Source: Limnospira fusiformis SAG 85.79
GTDB lineage: Bacteria > Cyanobacteriota > Cyanobacteriia > Cyanobacteriales > Microcoleaceae
DNA: 64,000 nucleotides
NCBI RefSeq assembly: GCF_012516315.1
Contig: NZ_CP051185.1
Location: forward strand, 3,911,363 to 3,975,362
Direction: 5' to 3'
The translations under genes and the position numbers were made by a program. Position 1 is the stretch's first letter, and every line of letters starts with the position of its first letter. Positions 1-10,014 of this stretch are shown in pieces. The notes under the pieces are model-generated. The model was not told where the DNA came from. It did not search any database and saw only the letters and a program-made list of their open reading frames with translations.

Positions 1-63
1 GTGACTGTGCTGAAAGAGGAAGCGGGAGTAGCCACAGGTTCCCTCGCCAAACTGGTGAATTGA
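1..63 (+). CDS. possible 3' end of a gene entering from the left
   Basis: The first frame is open from base 1 and ends at TGA 61-63, giving about 20 residues rich in small and charged amino acids. It may be the C-terminus of a gene that starts left of the window, but the stretch is too short to recognise or to distinguish from chance. Bases 64-175 downstream contain one imperfect HIP1-like site and no gene that I can see. Confidence 0.25.
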   Translation: MTVLKEEAGVATGSLAKLVN

Positions 64-175
64 TTTTACTAAACGCCCACCGTTTTGCATGAGTGCGATC
101 GCCTGGTAATTTCTGGAAAATGTTCCGGTCCGATCGCACCTTTTTTGGGGACATAGAATCGATTAATTAATTTGA

Positions 176-889
176 GAAATTACGAAAGATATTAACAGAA
201 AATCCAAAACATCAAAAAATCACCGCCTCAACCGTATCGCTCCGGGTTGTCGCGGTCTAATTTTGCCAGTATTTTCCGATCGCCGCCCAGATTCTCTTTC
301 CCAGCTAGACCTGGCACGCCAAATCAATCAAGCCCTTGAACAAGGTGCCCATGTGATTAACATTAGCGGCGGTCAACTGGCTCAAGCAAATGAGGCATAC
401 CCCGCTTTATTGCTGGAAAAAAATAACGGATTAACTTTAAAAGATATTGCCGTACTCTCCATCGGAACTGGCAACACCACTTGTCCCTACAGCTATGAAG
501 AAATCAAGGGATGGAGTTCTCTGGGTTGGGTTCAGCATCTACCGGACATCTTCTTAAATCCTGCTTCCCAAAATTCCGAAGATATTGGCAATCAAATTCT
601 GGATAGTGTTGGGAGTGATATATTACGTTTGGATTTCGATCTCAACGATCGCTTGCAAGTGGAAAAGCAGCCAGGTCGTTTGCGATCGCTCCTCGAAAAG
701 CCCCACAATCGATATATTTTTAAAAAATATCAAAAGTATCAAAAGATTGGCGAAGAAATTGACAATCCCGAAAATTGCCAAGAGTTGATCGAGGCGGCGA
801 AATGCTTTCTCGATTGTGGCGAAGTCTATGATCAGAAGCCAGGGGTGCCAGTGCGAGATGCAATCCCACAATTTATCAAATTACATTGA
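176..889 (+). pseudogene. chimeric remnant: PatA/PatG-type subtilase fragment joined to patatin-like C-terminal half
   Basis: The frame is open from 176 (after an in-frame TGA at 173-175) to TGA 887-889. The annotated-style start is a weak TTG at 263, but recognisable protein already begins near 233 with the motif R-I-A-P-G-C-R-G. The first roughly 50 residues (IAPGCRGL...SQLDLARQINQALEQGAH then VINISGGQL) match the region around the oxyanion segment of S8 proteases of the cyanobactin PatA/PatG type. From residue about 46 of the TTG ORF the sequence changes to a patatin/RssA-like C-terminal half (NEAYPALLLE, DIAVLSIGTG, then a conserved downstream segment). The subtilase catalytic His and Ser regions and the patatin GXSXG nucleophile region are all absent, so neither enzyme can be active. 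I infer a junction of two gene remnants; an unrelated single family containing both motifs is less likely. Family assignments come from memory of the motifs. Confidence 0.6.
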
Positions 890-995
890 GCATTCGTCGA
901 GGTAAATCTTGGCGATCGCCCACCGTTAATTGGCGATCGCCCACCGTTCATATTGACAATATTACCAACCATTCACCCCAAATCAAACAACACAA

Positions 996-1280
996 ATGAG
1001 TAAAACTTGGTACGCCATCCTCACCACTTACATGATTTTGTTTTTTGCGACTGGTTATATCAACTTTTTTAGCAATAATTATTTTGCGAAAACTCCAGAA
1101 AATGTTGCCCAAATAACTCGCGATTATGACTCCCCAAAAAAAATGAATTGGGTGGCAGAACTTCTGCTAGAGGATGCCCAAACTTATCAAGACGAAAATA
1201 ATATTGCTTCCCAGTCTTTCAATATTGTCTTGGGTTCTATTGTTTCTTTTTTGTCCGCCACTGTCAAACAAAAACAATAA
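996..1280 (+). CDS. small membrane protein, unknown function
   Basis: This 94-residue protein has a hydrophobic N-terminal segment (residues 5-25, WYAILTTYMILFFATGY) and a second, weaker hydrophobic segment near the C-terminus (about 73-88). The middle is polar. I do not recognise the family. A related but broken copy lies immediately downstream (1411-1686), which supports this being a real, duplicated gene. Two short direct repeats carrying HIP1 sites (ggcgatcgcccaccgtt, around 910 and 932) sit just upstream. Confidence 0.55.
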   Translation: MSKTWYAILTTYMILFFATGYINFFSNNYFAKTPENVAQITRDYDSPKKMNWVAELLLEDAQTYQDENNIASQSFNIVLGSIVSFLSATVKQKQ

Positions 1281-1305
1281 ATTTACAATTATTTGAGATG
1301 AAGCC

Positions 1306-1377
1306 ATGAAGAATCTTGATCCAGAAGACAAATTTTTACTTCCTCCTGAATATGATGATTTTAATGCAGATTTTTAA
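1306..1377 (+). CDS. possible 23-residue ORF between the paralogues
   Basis: An ATG at 1306 opens a 23-codon acidic reading frame ending at TAA 1375-1377. It is preceded by a weak purine-rich stretch (gagatgaag). It could be a tiny peptide or the 5' remnant of a longer gene fused to the following paralogue. There is no independent support for translation. Confidence 0.2.
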   Translation: MKNLDPEDKFLLPPEYDDFNADF

Positions 1378-1410
1378 TTGTGGAATTATCAGCAACAATT
1401 AAGGCGCAAA

Positions 1411-1686
1411 GTGAGTAAAACTTGGTATATAATTTTCTGCGTATATGCCCTATTATTGAGTTTAACAGGTGGCGTAACATTTTTCTATAATCATGGATTT
1501 TATGCGAGAGAGGAAAATATCAAAAAAATGGAAATTATGACAACATAGGAGCAATTCAATACCTACCAATTATGACTAAAAAAGGAGAGAGAAAATATGA
1601 GACATATCAACCAAATAGCCAATCAATCTTTTAATGTTGCTCTGGTTGGGTTTTTTATCTGCGATCTTGACAAAATCCCAGGCTGA
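1411..1686 (+). pseudogene. broken paralogue of the 996-1280 membrane protein
   Basis: From GTG 1411 the frame begins V-S-K-T-W-Y and continues with a hydrophobic segment, aligning with the N-terminus (MSKTWY...) of the intact upstream gene, but it stops at TAG 1546-1548 after 45 residues. Similarity resumes from ATG 1597 (IANQSFNVAL versus IASQSFNIVL in the intact copy) and ends at TGA 1684-1686. The two pieces together correspond to a disrupted tandem duplicate. Confidence 0.6.
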
Positions 1687-1815
1687 TCACAATGAATATT
1701 TAGACAATATAAATGTTTTCATCCTATCGATAATAATTGCAAAATGCCCAAATTCAGAATCCTTTGTTTCAATTCGTTATTTCCATGAAATCAAATCTGA
1801 AACCTGCAAATAACC

Positions 1816-3397
1816 ATGAAAACAATTGTCGCCAAAGCCCATACCAAATTCCAAAAACTGCCTATCCAGTCCTCGGAACTGAAACCTGATCAAATGGTCG
1901 CGGTTACGGCGGGAAAAACCTACGAAGTTTAAGCATTTGAACCTGCTGAAAATGGACATATTAAGGTCACTTTAGCCGCCAATAGTGGAACCTTTTATGC
2001 CTTTAGTAAAGATGGGGATGGACTGCCATCGGTAATGCCAGAAGGGGCGGAAGAGCCATTGATTACTCAGCCAGAAGGCAAGGCGATTTTTGGTAATTTT
2101 ATCCGTGAAGATGAACTAGCAGATCTGAATCGTTGTCTGCATTTTTATCAAATCAATACCCCCCCTAGAATCTGTCATTTTATCAGTAAAATTGCCCACG
2201 AATCCGGGGGATTGAAGTGGTTAAAAGAACTCAGTGATGGGTCTTATTTGGAAGGGCGCAGCGATTGGGGAAATACTTGTTCTGGTGACGGCCCAAAATA
2301 CAAAGGTTCGGGGGCGCTTCACCGGACGAAACAATTATAAAGCCTTCTGCGATGCGCTGGGCGATGCCAAAATTATGGAAGGTTGCGATTATATGGCGGA
2401 GCATTATCCGTTTACCAGTGCCGGATTTTGGTGGCACAATAACCGCATGAATGAATTGTGCGATCGCGGCGCAACCGTGGAAGAAATTACCCTAAGAGTC
2501 AACGGGGGTTACAATGGCTTAGAAGATCGTCACCAATATTATAACAAAGCCTGTAAAGTGACAGAGTCGCGCCCAATAGCCTCCTCTCCTGCCAATTCAG
2601 AACCTGCCAATTCAGAAGTGGCTGTGAAGATTAAATTTATCCACACCACAACCCTCCGCACCGTCATCGAAGACCTTTCCGAACTCTCAAGCGATCAACA
2701 AGTCGAAATTAAAGAACAAAGTGTTTATCCGGTTCACTCCTATGCGTACCAAACCGGAGATTACCTGAAAGTTGCATTTTGGGGTCAATCATTTAAGGTA
2801 AAAAATACTTGGTTTGTTCACAGCAGAGATGTAGAGATATACAATCAGAATCTCCAGATTAAACCCGATAAAATTTTACTACCTGTTCCTTGGTTTCCGC
2901 AAACTGACAACTATCGAGATCCAGAAAGAACTTGTAATTCATCGTCTTGTGCCATGTGTTTAGAATATTTCAAGCCGGGAACTTTACTCGGAACCACTGG
3001 AGATGATATCTACTTAGAAGTGGTTTTTAAATATGGAGATACCACCGATCATACAGTGCAAACCCAAGCCTTATCAGATTTTGGTTTGAAAAGCACTTGG
3101 CACACCGATCTGGATTTTGATGATGTTTATCGAGAACTAGAAGCGAAGCGTCCTGTTGTGATTGGTATTTATCATCGGGGGACGACGGAACATCCTTGTG
3201 GCGGTCACATGATTGTTGTCCGGGGGCGCACTGAAAACGGGGATTTTGTTGTTAATGATCCTTATGGTTCTCTTAATGATTGCTACACCGGAGCGGTTGA
3301 AAATGGTAAGGGTGCAATTTACAGCAAATATGAAATGACCTATCGTTGGACGGCAGAAGGACCCGGAACTGGTTGGGGCAGACTTTTTCAAGCCTAG
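1816..3397 (+). pseudogene. GH19 chitinase-like / SH3-like / C39-like peptidase protein, broken by a stop and a frameshift
   Basis: The original gene probably started at ATG 1816. Its first SH3-like domain (ELKPDQMVAVTAGKTYEV) is interrupted by TAA 1930-1932. The frame continues through a GH19-type lysozyme/chitinase core (AHESGG with the presumed catalytic Glu, then [21 protein letters not shown]) and is lost near 2310-2330, where the expected GRNNYKAF continues in the +1 frame, open to TAG 3395-3397. The downstream part holds the GH19 C-terminal half, a second SH3-like domain ([13 protein letters not shown]...) and a C39-type papain-like domain with Cys in NSSSCAMC, His in GGHMIVVRG and Asp in VNDPYG. 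The C-terminal ORF from 2234 or an internal start could still give a truncated peptidase. The architecture suggests peptidoglycan or cell-wall processing. Confidence 0.75.
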
Positions 3398-3421
3398 GAA
3401 TTAATGGATTAAGATGGAATC

Positions 3422-3454
3422 GGCGATTTGATCACCAAGGAGAATCAAATCGCC
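3422..3454. terminator. hairpin between convergent genes
   Basis: GGCGATTTGAT (3422-3432) pairs perfectly with ATCAAATCGCC (3444-3454) across an 11-nt loop. It lies between the GH19/C39 gene reading right and sufS reading left. There is no clear T-tract, so it may act as a weak bidirectional terminator or mRNA 3' stabiliser. Confidence 0.45.
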
Positions 3455-3493
3455 TGAATTCCAAGGCTTCCATTATGAAGCCCTTAGCTAAGA

Positions 3494-4753
3494 TTAAGAC
3501 ATCTGCTTAAAAAAAGCGATCGCCTCTTTCAACGCCACCACAAAGGCATCAATATCCTCATGGGTATTGTAAAAATAACAACTCGCCCGCGCCGTAGAAT
3601 TAACCTTTAGATACTTATGTAAAGGTTGGGTGCAGTGGTGTCCTGAACGCACCGCCACCCCCGAATCATTCAACAGCATTGATAAGTCATTAGGGTGAAT
3701 TTCTCCCGCTGAAAATGATGCTAATGCCGCCCGTCCTTTACCCTCAGCCGTTGGGGGGGGTCCATAAATAGTAATTTCGGGAACATCACTTAATTTCTTG
3801 AATAAATAAGCCGTTAATTCCTGTTCGTAGGCGTGGATTTTATCCAAGCCAATCTTCATTAAATAATCCAGGGCTGCACCTAAAGCGATCGCCTCTCCAA
3901 TCGCCGGAGTTCCCGCCTCAAATTTATGGGGTAATTCCCCACAGGTAAAACCCTCTAACGACACCTCCCCAATCATCTCGCCACCCCCCAAAAATGGCGA
4001 CATCGACTCCAGTATTTCCCGCTTACCATACAGAAAACCAATCCCCGTCGGACCACACATTTTATGACCCGAACCCACTAACCAATCACAATCAATTTCC
4101 TTGACATTTATCGGTAAATGTGGTAAACTTTGGCAGGCATCAATCAACACCTTCGCCCCATATTGATGGGCAATTTCCGTAATTTCCTTCACCGGATTAA
4201 TGCAGCCCAAAACATTAGACATTTGCAGGACAGCCACCAACTTAGTCTGAGGGGAAATGAGGGTTTTAAACTCCTCAAAATCGAACTCCTGGTTAGCCGT
4301 TAATCCCACATACTTAATCACCGCCCCAGTTTTCTTAGCCAGCATTTGCCAAGGGACTAAGTTACTGTGATGTTCCATTACCGACAAAATAATCTCATCC
4401 CCAGCCCGTAGATTTTCCCACCCCCAAGAATAGGCAACCACATTCACGGCTTCGCTGGCGTTACGAGTATAAATAATCTCCTGGTAGGAATCAGCATTAA
4501 TAAACTCAACCACCTTTTGGCGGGCTTTTTCATATTCATCAGTCGCCTTAGCGCTAAGGGTATGAATACCCCGATGAACATTAGAATTATATGTTTGATA
4601 ATAGTTTTGGATAGCATCTAAAACCACCTGGGGTTTTTGAGAAGTAGCCGCATTATCCAAATAAACCAGAGGATGTCCGTTCACCTCCTGATGTAGAATG
4701 GGGAAATCTCCCCGCACCTTTTGTCCTAGTGTTTTTTCTTTAATAAGTGTCAT
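3494..4753 (-). CDS. sufS: cysteine desulfurase SufS
   Basis: This PLP enzyme abstracts sulfur from cysteine as a persulfide for iron-sulfur cluster assembly by SufBCD. At 419 residues it has normal family length. The PLP lysine is K231 in [10 protein letters not shown], and the catalytic Cys is C374 in RSGHHCTQP, with the short group II arrangement (RxGHHC). Further typical motifs are [10 protein letters not shown] (residues 32-41), TRNASEAVN and [10 protein letters not shown]. It is the last gene of the sufB-C-D-S cluster, separated from sufD by 245 bp. No separate SufE is present in the window. Confidence 0.95.
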   Translation of the reverse strand: MTLIKEKTLGQKVRGDFPILHQEVNGHPLVYLDNAATSQKPQVVLDAIQNYYQTYNSNVHRGIHTLSAKATDEYEKARQKVVEFINADSYQEIIYTRNASEAVNVVAYSWGWENLRAGDEIILSVMEHHSNLVPWQMLAKKTGAVIKYVGLTANQEFDFEEFKTLISPQTKLVAVLQMSNVLGCINPVKEITEIAHQYGAKVLIDACQSLPHLPINVKEIDCDWLVGSGHKMCGPTGIGFLYGKREILESMSPFLGGGEMIGEVSLEGFTCGELPHKFEAGTPAIGEAIALGAALDYLMKIGLDKIHAYEQELTAYLFKKLSDVPEITIYGPPPTAEGKGRAALASFSAGEIHPNDLSMLLNDSGVAVRSGHHCTQPLHKYLKVNSTARASCYFYNTHEDIDAFVVALKEAIAFFKQMS

Positions 4754-4998
4754 TTTGTCTAATCCCTAAATCTAGCAATTGGCAACCAGTAACCATTAAA
4801 GCATCTCTGGTAATTCCCCCATCATCAAGATAGCAGAGGTGAGGGGAGATAGTTGATTAATCATCAAGAATTAATCCCCCCCTTACAGCCTGTTCATAAA
4901 TCATCTTATCACCTCTCAAAGTCCCTCTCTCTTTCTGGGATCCAGATTTAGGGTGAGGGCAATGTATTAAGCGACTGGTGAACAAGCTGTAACCCCCT
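4754..4998. other. intergenic gap between sufD and sufS
   Basis: This 245-bp stretch interrupts an otherwise tight cluster. I see no coding frame and no convincing terminator. A secondary promoter for sufS may lie here, but no motif supports it. Confidence 0.35.
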
Positions 4999-6375
4999 TT
5001 ACATTTCCCCTTCGTCAGTGCGACAAGCCACACAGCGGGATAAAATTTGCTTGAGAGAAACCAAAGGCAATTTCTCTAAAATTTCCGCCGCAAAAGCATC
5101 AATTAACAGGTTACGGCTGGTTTTTTCATCCAGTCCCCGACTCCGCAGATAGAAAATCTCATCCGCTTCTAATTGGCTAACAGTTGCGCCGTGGGCACAT
5201 TTGACATTATCAGCTACAATTTCTAATTGAGGCTTGGTATTAACCCGCCCTTTAGCCGATAACAACAGATTACGATTCAGTTGAGTCGCATCAGTCATTT
5301 GTGCCGCTTGGGGAACCACAATCCGACCATTAAATATAGCATGAGCGCGGTCATCCACAATAGCTTTATGTAATTGATTGATAACACCATGGGGATGGTT
5401 CAAAAATACGGCGCTATGGGTATCAGCGACCTGTTGACCATTGACCAGAGTTAAACCATTAAGCTGAGTTTCGGTTCCCACAGCGGTTTGGTGAATATCG
5501 AAGTTATGGCGAGACAATTTCGCCCCCAAACTAATGGCGTTACCAGTATAACGGCTAGAACGCCCTTGGGAAACTACAGTGCGACCAATATGGAAAGATG
5601 AAGCCAATTCTCGTTGAAGGCGAGTATGTTGTAATTCGGCATTGTCACCAACCCATAACTCTGTCACTGTGTTAGTGAAATAAGGAGTTTTTTGGGTGCG
5701 GTCTGAACAACCCAAAATATTCGCGGTGGCGTAGTGTTCAATTACTGTGGCTTTGCTTCCGGGTTCAGCGACAATTAAAGTCCGAGGTTGACTGGTTACA
5801 GGTTGGCTGCTACTGAGGGAAATAAATAGCAGATGAATGGGGGTATCAATGACTTGATTTTGGTGAACCCAGACCACCGCAGCATCAGCCAAAGAGGAAG
5901 TATTGAGGGCGGTAAAAACTTCCTGGCTGTCGGGTTGTTGAGTTAGGTAGTTCCCCAACTTATCGGATAATGGTTTATCGAGTTGTCCTAAATTGCCGAC
6001 AAATACTCCATCAGGAAGATTATCTAAACAGGACAGTTGGGGGGAGTAAAAACCATTCACAAAAACCAACCTAGTCCCTTTAACTTCCGGTAAGATTAAA
6101 GGCGAAATCTCGTCTCGGGAAAGTTCTACCGCTGTGGCTGGTTGAAAAGGCAATTCCAACAAAGCGGAAAGGTCGGTAAATCGCCAATCTTCATGGCGAC
6201 GGGTAGGAATAGCTAATTCCTTAACCCAACTGGCGGCATTATCACGAATATTTTGTAATTGTTCGGCAATGTTTCTTTCCAAAGGGAAACTCGCCGGAAT
6301 TGGAAGAGAACCCCTTACCCGATTAAGTAACTGATTCAAATAGGAAAGTTCTGGTTTTTCTTGAATATGAATCAT
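4999..6375 (-). CDS. sufD: Fe-S cluster assembly protein SufD
   Basis: This is a 458-residue SufB/D-family scaffold component that forms the SufB-SufC2-SufD complex in the cytosol. The C-terminal right-handed beta-helix core is recognisable from about residue 190 (HTRLQRELASSFHIGRT, then SAVFLNHPHGV and LNRNLLLSAKGRVNTKPQLEI). The conserved C-terminal His lies in DNVKCAHGATV. The start follows the sufC stop by only 3 bp, indicating co-transcription and likely translational coupling. The N-terminal alpha-helical region (RRHEDWRFTDLSALL) is typical of SufD and separates it from SufB. Confidence 0.95.
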   Translation of the reverse strand: MIHIQEKPELSYLNQLLNRVRGSLPIPASFPLERNIAEQLQNIRDNAASWVKELAIPTRRHEDWRFTDLSALLELPFQPATAVELSRDEISPLILPEVKGTRLVFVNGFYSPQLSCLDNLPDGVFVGNLGQLDKPLSDKLGNYLTQQPDSQEVFTALNTSSLADAAVVWVHQNQVIDTPIHLLFISLSSSQPVTSQPRTLIVAEPGSKATVIEHYATANILGCSDRTQKTPYFTNTVTELWVGDNAELQHTRLQRELASSFHIGRTVVSQGRSSRYTGNAISLGAKLSRHNFDIHQTAVGTETQLNGLTLVNGQQVADTHSAVFLNHPHGVINQLHKAIVDDRAHAIFNGRIVVPQAAQMTDATQLNRNLLLSAKGRVNTKPQLEIVADNVKCAHGATVSQLEADEIFYLRSRGLDEKTSRNLLIDAFAAEILEKLPLVSLKQILSRCVACRTDEGEM

Positions 6376-6378
6376 TAA

Positions 6379-7167
6379 CTACACCCCCACTGTGGCTGCT
6401 TCAATTATATCATCATAGCCCTGTTTTTCCAACTCGATCGCCAATTCCTTAGCACCAGTTTTAATAATTCTGCCATCAGCCATGACATGAACATAATCAG
6501 GGACAATGTAATCCAATAACCGCTGATAGTGAGTAATCACCAGCATGGCATTTTCAGCATTAGCCAATTGATTCACACCATTAGCGACAATTTTCAGCGC
6601 ATCAATATCCAAGCCGGAATCAGTTTCGTCCAAAATGGCTAATTTCGGTTCTAATAAAGCCATCTGCAAGATTTCATTACGCTTCTTTTCACCCCCAGAA
6701 AAGCCTTGATTAACGCTACGTTCCAGAAACTCTGGACGCATTTTCACCACCTCTAATTTTTCGTGGATTAAATCCTCAAAATCAAACACATCTAACTCAT
6801 CTAAGCCCCGATATTTCCGTTGGGAATTGTAAGCCACCCGCAGAAAATCGAGATTACTAACCCCAGGGATTTCGATGGGATATTGGAAAGCCAAAAACAG
6901 ACCGATTAAGGCGCGTTCTTCTGATTCTAATTCCAGGAGATTTTGTCCTAAAAATGTGACTTCACCCCCAGTTACTTCATAGGCTGGATGTCCGGCCAAG
7001 ATTTTAGAAAAGGTACTTTTTCCCGACCCATTTTGACCCATGATGGCGTGAATTTCTCCGGCTTTAATTTCCAGGTTTAAGCCTTTTAAAATCGCCTTAC
7101 CATCAACGGTAGCGGTTAAATTCTTAACGGACAAAATCACGGGACTGTTTTCTTGAATCATTCTCAA
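6379..7167 (-). CDS. sufC: ABC-type ATPase SufC
   Basis: This soluble ATPase drives conformational changes in the SufBCD scaffold. The 262 residues include Walker A G44-QNGSGKST, the ABC signature [10 protein letters not shown] and Walker B followed by [13 protein letters not shown], which is characteristic of SufC. The first Met is followed by a second at residue 3, so the start could be two codons later. It lies between sufB (99-bp gap) and sufD (3-bp gap). Confidence 0.97.
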   Translation of the reverse strand: MRMIQENSPVILSVKNLTATVDGKAILKGLNLEIKAGEIHAIMGQNGSGKSTFSKILAGHPAYEVTGGEVTFLGQNLLELESEERALIGLFLAFQYPIEIPGVSNLDFLRVAYNSQRKYRGLDELDVFDFEDLIHEKLEVVKMRPEFLERSVNQGFSGGEKKRNEILQMALLEPKLAILDETDSGLDIDALKIVANGVNQLANAENAMLVITHYQRLLDYIVPDYVHVMADGRIIKTGAKELAIELEKQGYDDIIEAATVGV

Positions 7168-7266
7168 CCTCTAAATGTGTGTGATTGGTGTTAGTGATTA
7201 ACTGACGTAATTAGGTTAGGGGGTTTTCAACAGGAAACCCCACCATCTCCCAGGGAAATAGATAGT

Positions 7267-8703
7267 TTAACCGACAGCGCCTTCTAGTTTCAGACTCAGC
7301 AGTTTATCGGCTTCGGCTGCAAACTCCATGGGTAATTTATTAAACACATCTTTACAGAAGCCGCTGATAATCATAGACACAGCATCTTCCTCAGAAATTC
7401 CCCGTTGAGTAAAGTAAAACAATTGGTCTTCCCCAATTTTAGAAGTCGAGGCTTCATGTTCTACCTTGGCGGTACTATTTTCGACTTGAATATAAGGGAA
7501 AGTATTAGCCTGTCCACAGTCGCCAATTAACATAGAGTCGCACTGGGAATAATTCCGCGCTCCCACAGCTTTCGGACCCATTTTCACTAAGCCACGATAG
7601 CTATTCGCAGACCGACCCGCCGAAATACCTTTAGAAATAATAGTGCTGCGGGTATTTTTGCCAATATGAACCATTTTGGTTCCGGTATCAGCCTGTTGAC
7701 AGTTATTGGTGAGGGCGACGGAGTAAAATTCTCCGACGGAATTATCACCGACCAACACACAACTAGGATATTTCCAAGTAATGGCTGACCCGGTTTCTAC
7801 CTGAGTCCAGGAAATCTTAGAATTTACGCCTTTACAGAGTCCCCGCTTGGTGACAAAGTTATAAATTCCGCCTTTCCCGTTTTCGTCCCCAGCAAACCAA
7901 TTTTGCACGGTAGAATATTCGATGGTGGCATTATCCAAAGCGACCAATTCGACTACAGCGGCGTGTAATTGGTTGGTATCGAACATGGGGGCGGTACAGC
8001 CTTCTAAATAGGTGACAGAACTGCCAGATTCTGCTACAATTAAGGTGCGCTCGAACTGCCCAGATTCACCGTTATTAATGCGGAAATAAGTAGACAGATC
8101 CATGGGACATTTAACCCCTTTGGGAATGTACACGAAGGAACCATCACTAAACACGGCTGAGTTGAGGGCGGCGAAGTAGTTATCACCGACGGGAACTACA
8201 CTCCCCAAATATTTCTCAATCAGTTCTGGGTGGCTTTCTACGGCTTCGGAAATTGAGCAGAAAATTACCCCTTCTTCGGCGAGTTTTTCTTTAAAAGTGG
8301 TGGCAATGGACACACTATCAAAGACGGCATCCACTGCTACATTAGCCAGCCGTTTCTGTTCGGATAGGGGAATCCCTAATTTCTCAAAGGTTTCTATTAG
8401 GGTCGGGTCTACTTCTTCTAAACTGCCTTTTTTCTTCTCTACTTTGGGGGCGGAATAGTAGATAATGTCTTGATAGTCAATGGGGGGATAGTGAACATGG
8501 GGCCAGGTGGGTTCAGCCATTTTCTGCCACTGCTGATAAGCCCTGAGACGGAAATTTAACATAAATTCCGGCTCATTTTTTTTCGCTGATATCAGCCGCA
8601 CCACATCTTCACTCAACCCCTTGGGGATGGTGTCGGACTCAATATCAGTAACAAAGCCGTATTTATAGGGCTGGTTAACTAGGGTTTTGACTGAAGCACT
8701 CAT
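7267..8703 (-). CDS. sufB: Fe-S cluster assembly protein SufB
   Basis: SufB is the scaffold on which nascent [4Fe-4S] clusters form. The 478-residue length is normal. Diagnostic segments are [21 protein letters not shown], split across residues near 195-215, and the C-terminal block with [27 protein letters not shown], here given only as landmarks. It is the first gene of the operon and diverges from sufR across 192 bp holding candidate SufR operators. Confidence 0.97.
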   Translation of the reverse strand: MSASVKTLVNQPYKYGFVTDIESDTIPKGLSEDVVRLISAKKNEPEFMLNFRLRAYQQWQKMAEPTWPHVHYPPIDYQDIIYYSAPKVEKKKGSLEEVDPTLIETFEKLGIPLSEQKRLANVAVDAVFDSVSIATTFKEKLAEEGVIFCSISEAVESHPELIEKYLGSVVPVGDNYFAALNSAVFSDGSFVYIPKGVKCPMDLSTYFRINNGESGQFERTLIVAESGSSVTYLEGCTAPMFDTNQLHAAVVELVALDNATIEYSTVQNWFAGDENGKGGIYNFVTKRGLCKGVNSKISWTQVETGSAITWKYPSCVLVGDNSVGEFYSVALTNNCQQADTGTKMVHIGKNTRSTIISKGISAGRSANSYRGLVKMGPKAVGARNYSQCDSMLIGDCGQANTFPYIQVENSTAKVEHEASTSKIGEDQLFYFTQRGISEEDAVSMIISGFCKDVFNKLPMEFAAEADKLLSLKLEGAVG

Positions 8704-8815
8704 ATATCTTGTGTTCTCTTGTGTTGGTTTGGTTTACGGTCTGGTGTCCCGGCTCATCACCTGGACAAACTCCCACGGGATGGCAGATCCCAAGTCCCAC
8801 TGTCTGGGACTTAAA

Positions 8816-8829
8816 CAACCTATTTGTTA
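8816..8829. promoter_or_regulatory. candidate SufR operator 1
   Basis: CAAC-N6-GTTA lies in the sufB-sufR divergent region. It differs by one base from the CAAC-N6-GTTG consensus that I recall for cyanobacterial SufR. Its position would allow repression of the sufB promoter when clusters are plentiful. Confidence 0.5.
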
Positions 8830-8858
8830 TTTAAGTCTATTTTAGGTTACATTAGCAA

Positions 8859-8872
8859 CAACTGTATTGTCA
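8859..8872. promoter_or_regulatory. candidate SufR operator 2 (weaker)
   Basis: CAAC-N6-GTCA lies 43 bp from operator 1, about four helical turns, and 24 bp upstream of the earliest sufR start. It has two mismatches to the recalled consensus. Paired strong and weak sites are known in the suf promoter of a model cyanobacterium, which this arrangement resembles. Confidence 0.4.
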
Positions 8873-8895
8873 AAGCCAAAATTTTTTGAATTTTT

Positions 8896-9561
8896 GTGAA
8901 CATGATGACCACGACCCAACAGCATTCGACTAAGCAGGACATCCTCCAATATCTTCTGAAACGTCATCAGGCTACGGCTCAGGAACTCGCGGAGGCTCTC
9001 GATATCAGTCCCCAAGCCACCCGTCGGCATCTCAAGGATCTCCAGGGGTCGGGGTTGATCAATTATGAGTCTGTACAGATAGGGATGGGACGGCCCCAAC
9101 ATATCTATCGCCTAACCAGTCAGGGACGCGATCGCTTTCCGAATAGTTATGATCAATTTGCAATTTCTTTCCTGGATACTTTGGCTGAAACCGTGGGACC
9201 CGAACAGGTTAGCCAGATTTTACACAAACAGTGGCAAAGAAAAGCCATGGAGTATCGCCAACGGGTGGGGACTGGTCCAGTAGGCGATCGCGTAGCTAAA
9301 TTGGCGGAAATTCGCCAAGGGGAAGGTTATATGGCTGAGTGGTATGCCGTAGAGACTCAAGAGGAAGTCGCCACGGGTGAGCAACGCTATATTTTCACAG
9401 AACATAACTGCGCGATTTCTAGTGTGGCTGAGTCTTTTCCGAGTGTCTGCGGCCATGAGTTAGAGATGTTTGCGGCTGTACTATATGATTGTACCGTAGA
9501 ACGGACTCATTGGCTAGTTAATGGTGAGCATCGTTGTGGTTATCTGATTATTAGTCATTAA
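8896..9561 (+). CDS. sufR: iron-sulfur transcriptional repressor SufR
   Basis: SufR binds an Fe-S cluster and represses the divergent sufBCDS operon. Residues about 12-65 form a winged HTH (QATAQELAEALDISPQATRR). The C-terminal four cysteines have spacing C-X12-C-X13-C-X14-C (HNC, SVC, YDC, HRC), the signature expected of SufR. The longest frame starts at GTG 8896; ATG 8902 or 8905 are equally plausible starts and would give a protein shorter by two or three residues. Divergence from sufB fits autoregulation. Confidence 0.95.
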   Translation: MNMMTTTQQHSTKQDILQYLLKRHQATAQELAEALDISPQATRRHLKDLQGSGLINYESVQIGMGRPQHIYRLTSQGRDRFPNSYDQFAISFLDTLAETVGPEQVSQILHKQWQRKAMEYRQRVGTGPVGDRVAKLAEIRQGEGYMAEWYAVETQEEVATGEQRYIFTEHNCAISSVAESFPSVCGHELEMFAAVLYDCTVERTHWLVNGEHRCGYLIISH

Positions 9562-9606
9562 CTGGCGGCCTCCCCAATCTTGTGGAAATAGTGTAATTAT
9601 CTAATT

Positions 9607-9987
9607 ATGATGCAGACAGATAGAGAATTTTTAACGCCAGAAGAAGCGGTTAAGGTAGATGCAGCTTTGTTGTCATCTAAGGAGAAGTTTGCCACCCGTC
9701 TGGCTATTTATGCGCTGCGCTGTTTACGGGAAATTTCCCAGCAACAAGAATGTGCGATCGCCTCAGTAACTCTAGACCAAATTACCCAGTGGATTGAGCA
9801 GGATACCCGCCTCCATGATAAACTAGAAATAGATAGCAGTTTTACCAGCTTTTTTAGTCGGTTGGTTATGTCCTCAATGAAACCACTAGATCGCATTTCG
9901 CAGGAGTTGCAAATCCCGATGGCTAACTTAACAGTTGATCAGGTGGTTGCGGGGTTCGAGAAGGAGAGTCAGGTTAAGCGAGAGTAG
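9607..9987 (+). CDS. hypothetical protein downstream of sufR
   Basis: This is a 126-residue, soluble, mostly helical protein with no signal peptide or membrane segment. It begins MMQTDREFLTPEEAVKVDAAL, so ATG 9607 or 9610 could be used. It lies 45 bp after sufR in the same direction and may be co-transcribed. I do not recognise a domain. Clean codon use with a HIP1 site inside supports a real gene. Confidence 0.65.
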   Translation: MMQTDREFLTPEEAVKVDAALLSSKEKFATRLAIYALRCLREISQQQECAIASVTLDQITQWIEQDTRLHDKLEIDSSFTSFFSRLVMSSMKPLDRISQELQIPMANLTVDQVVAGFEKESQVKRE

Positions 9988-10014
9988 CGGTAATATAGAG
10001 ATTGTGGGGGTTAT

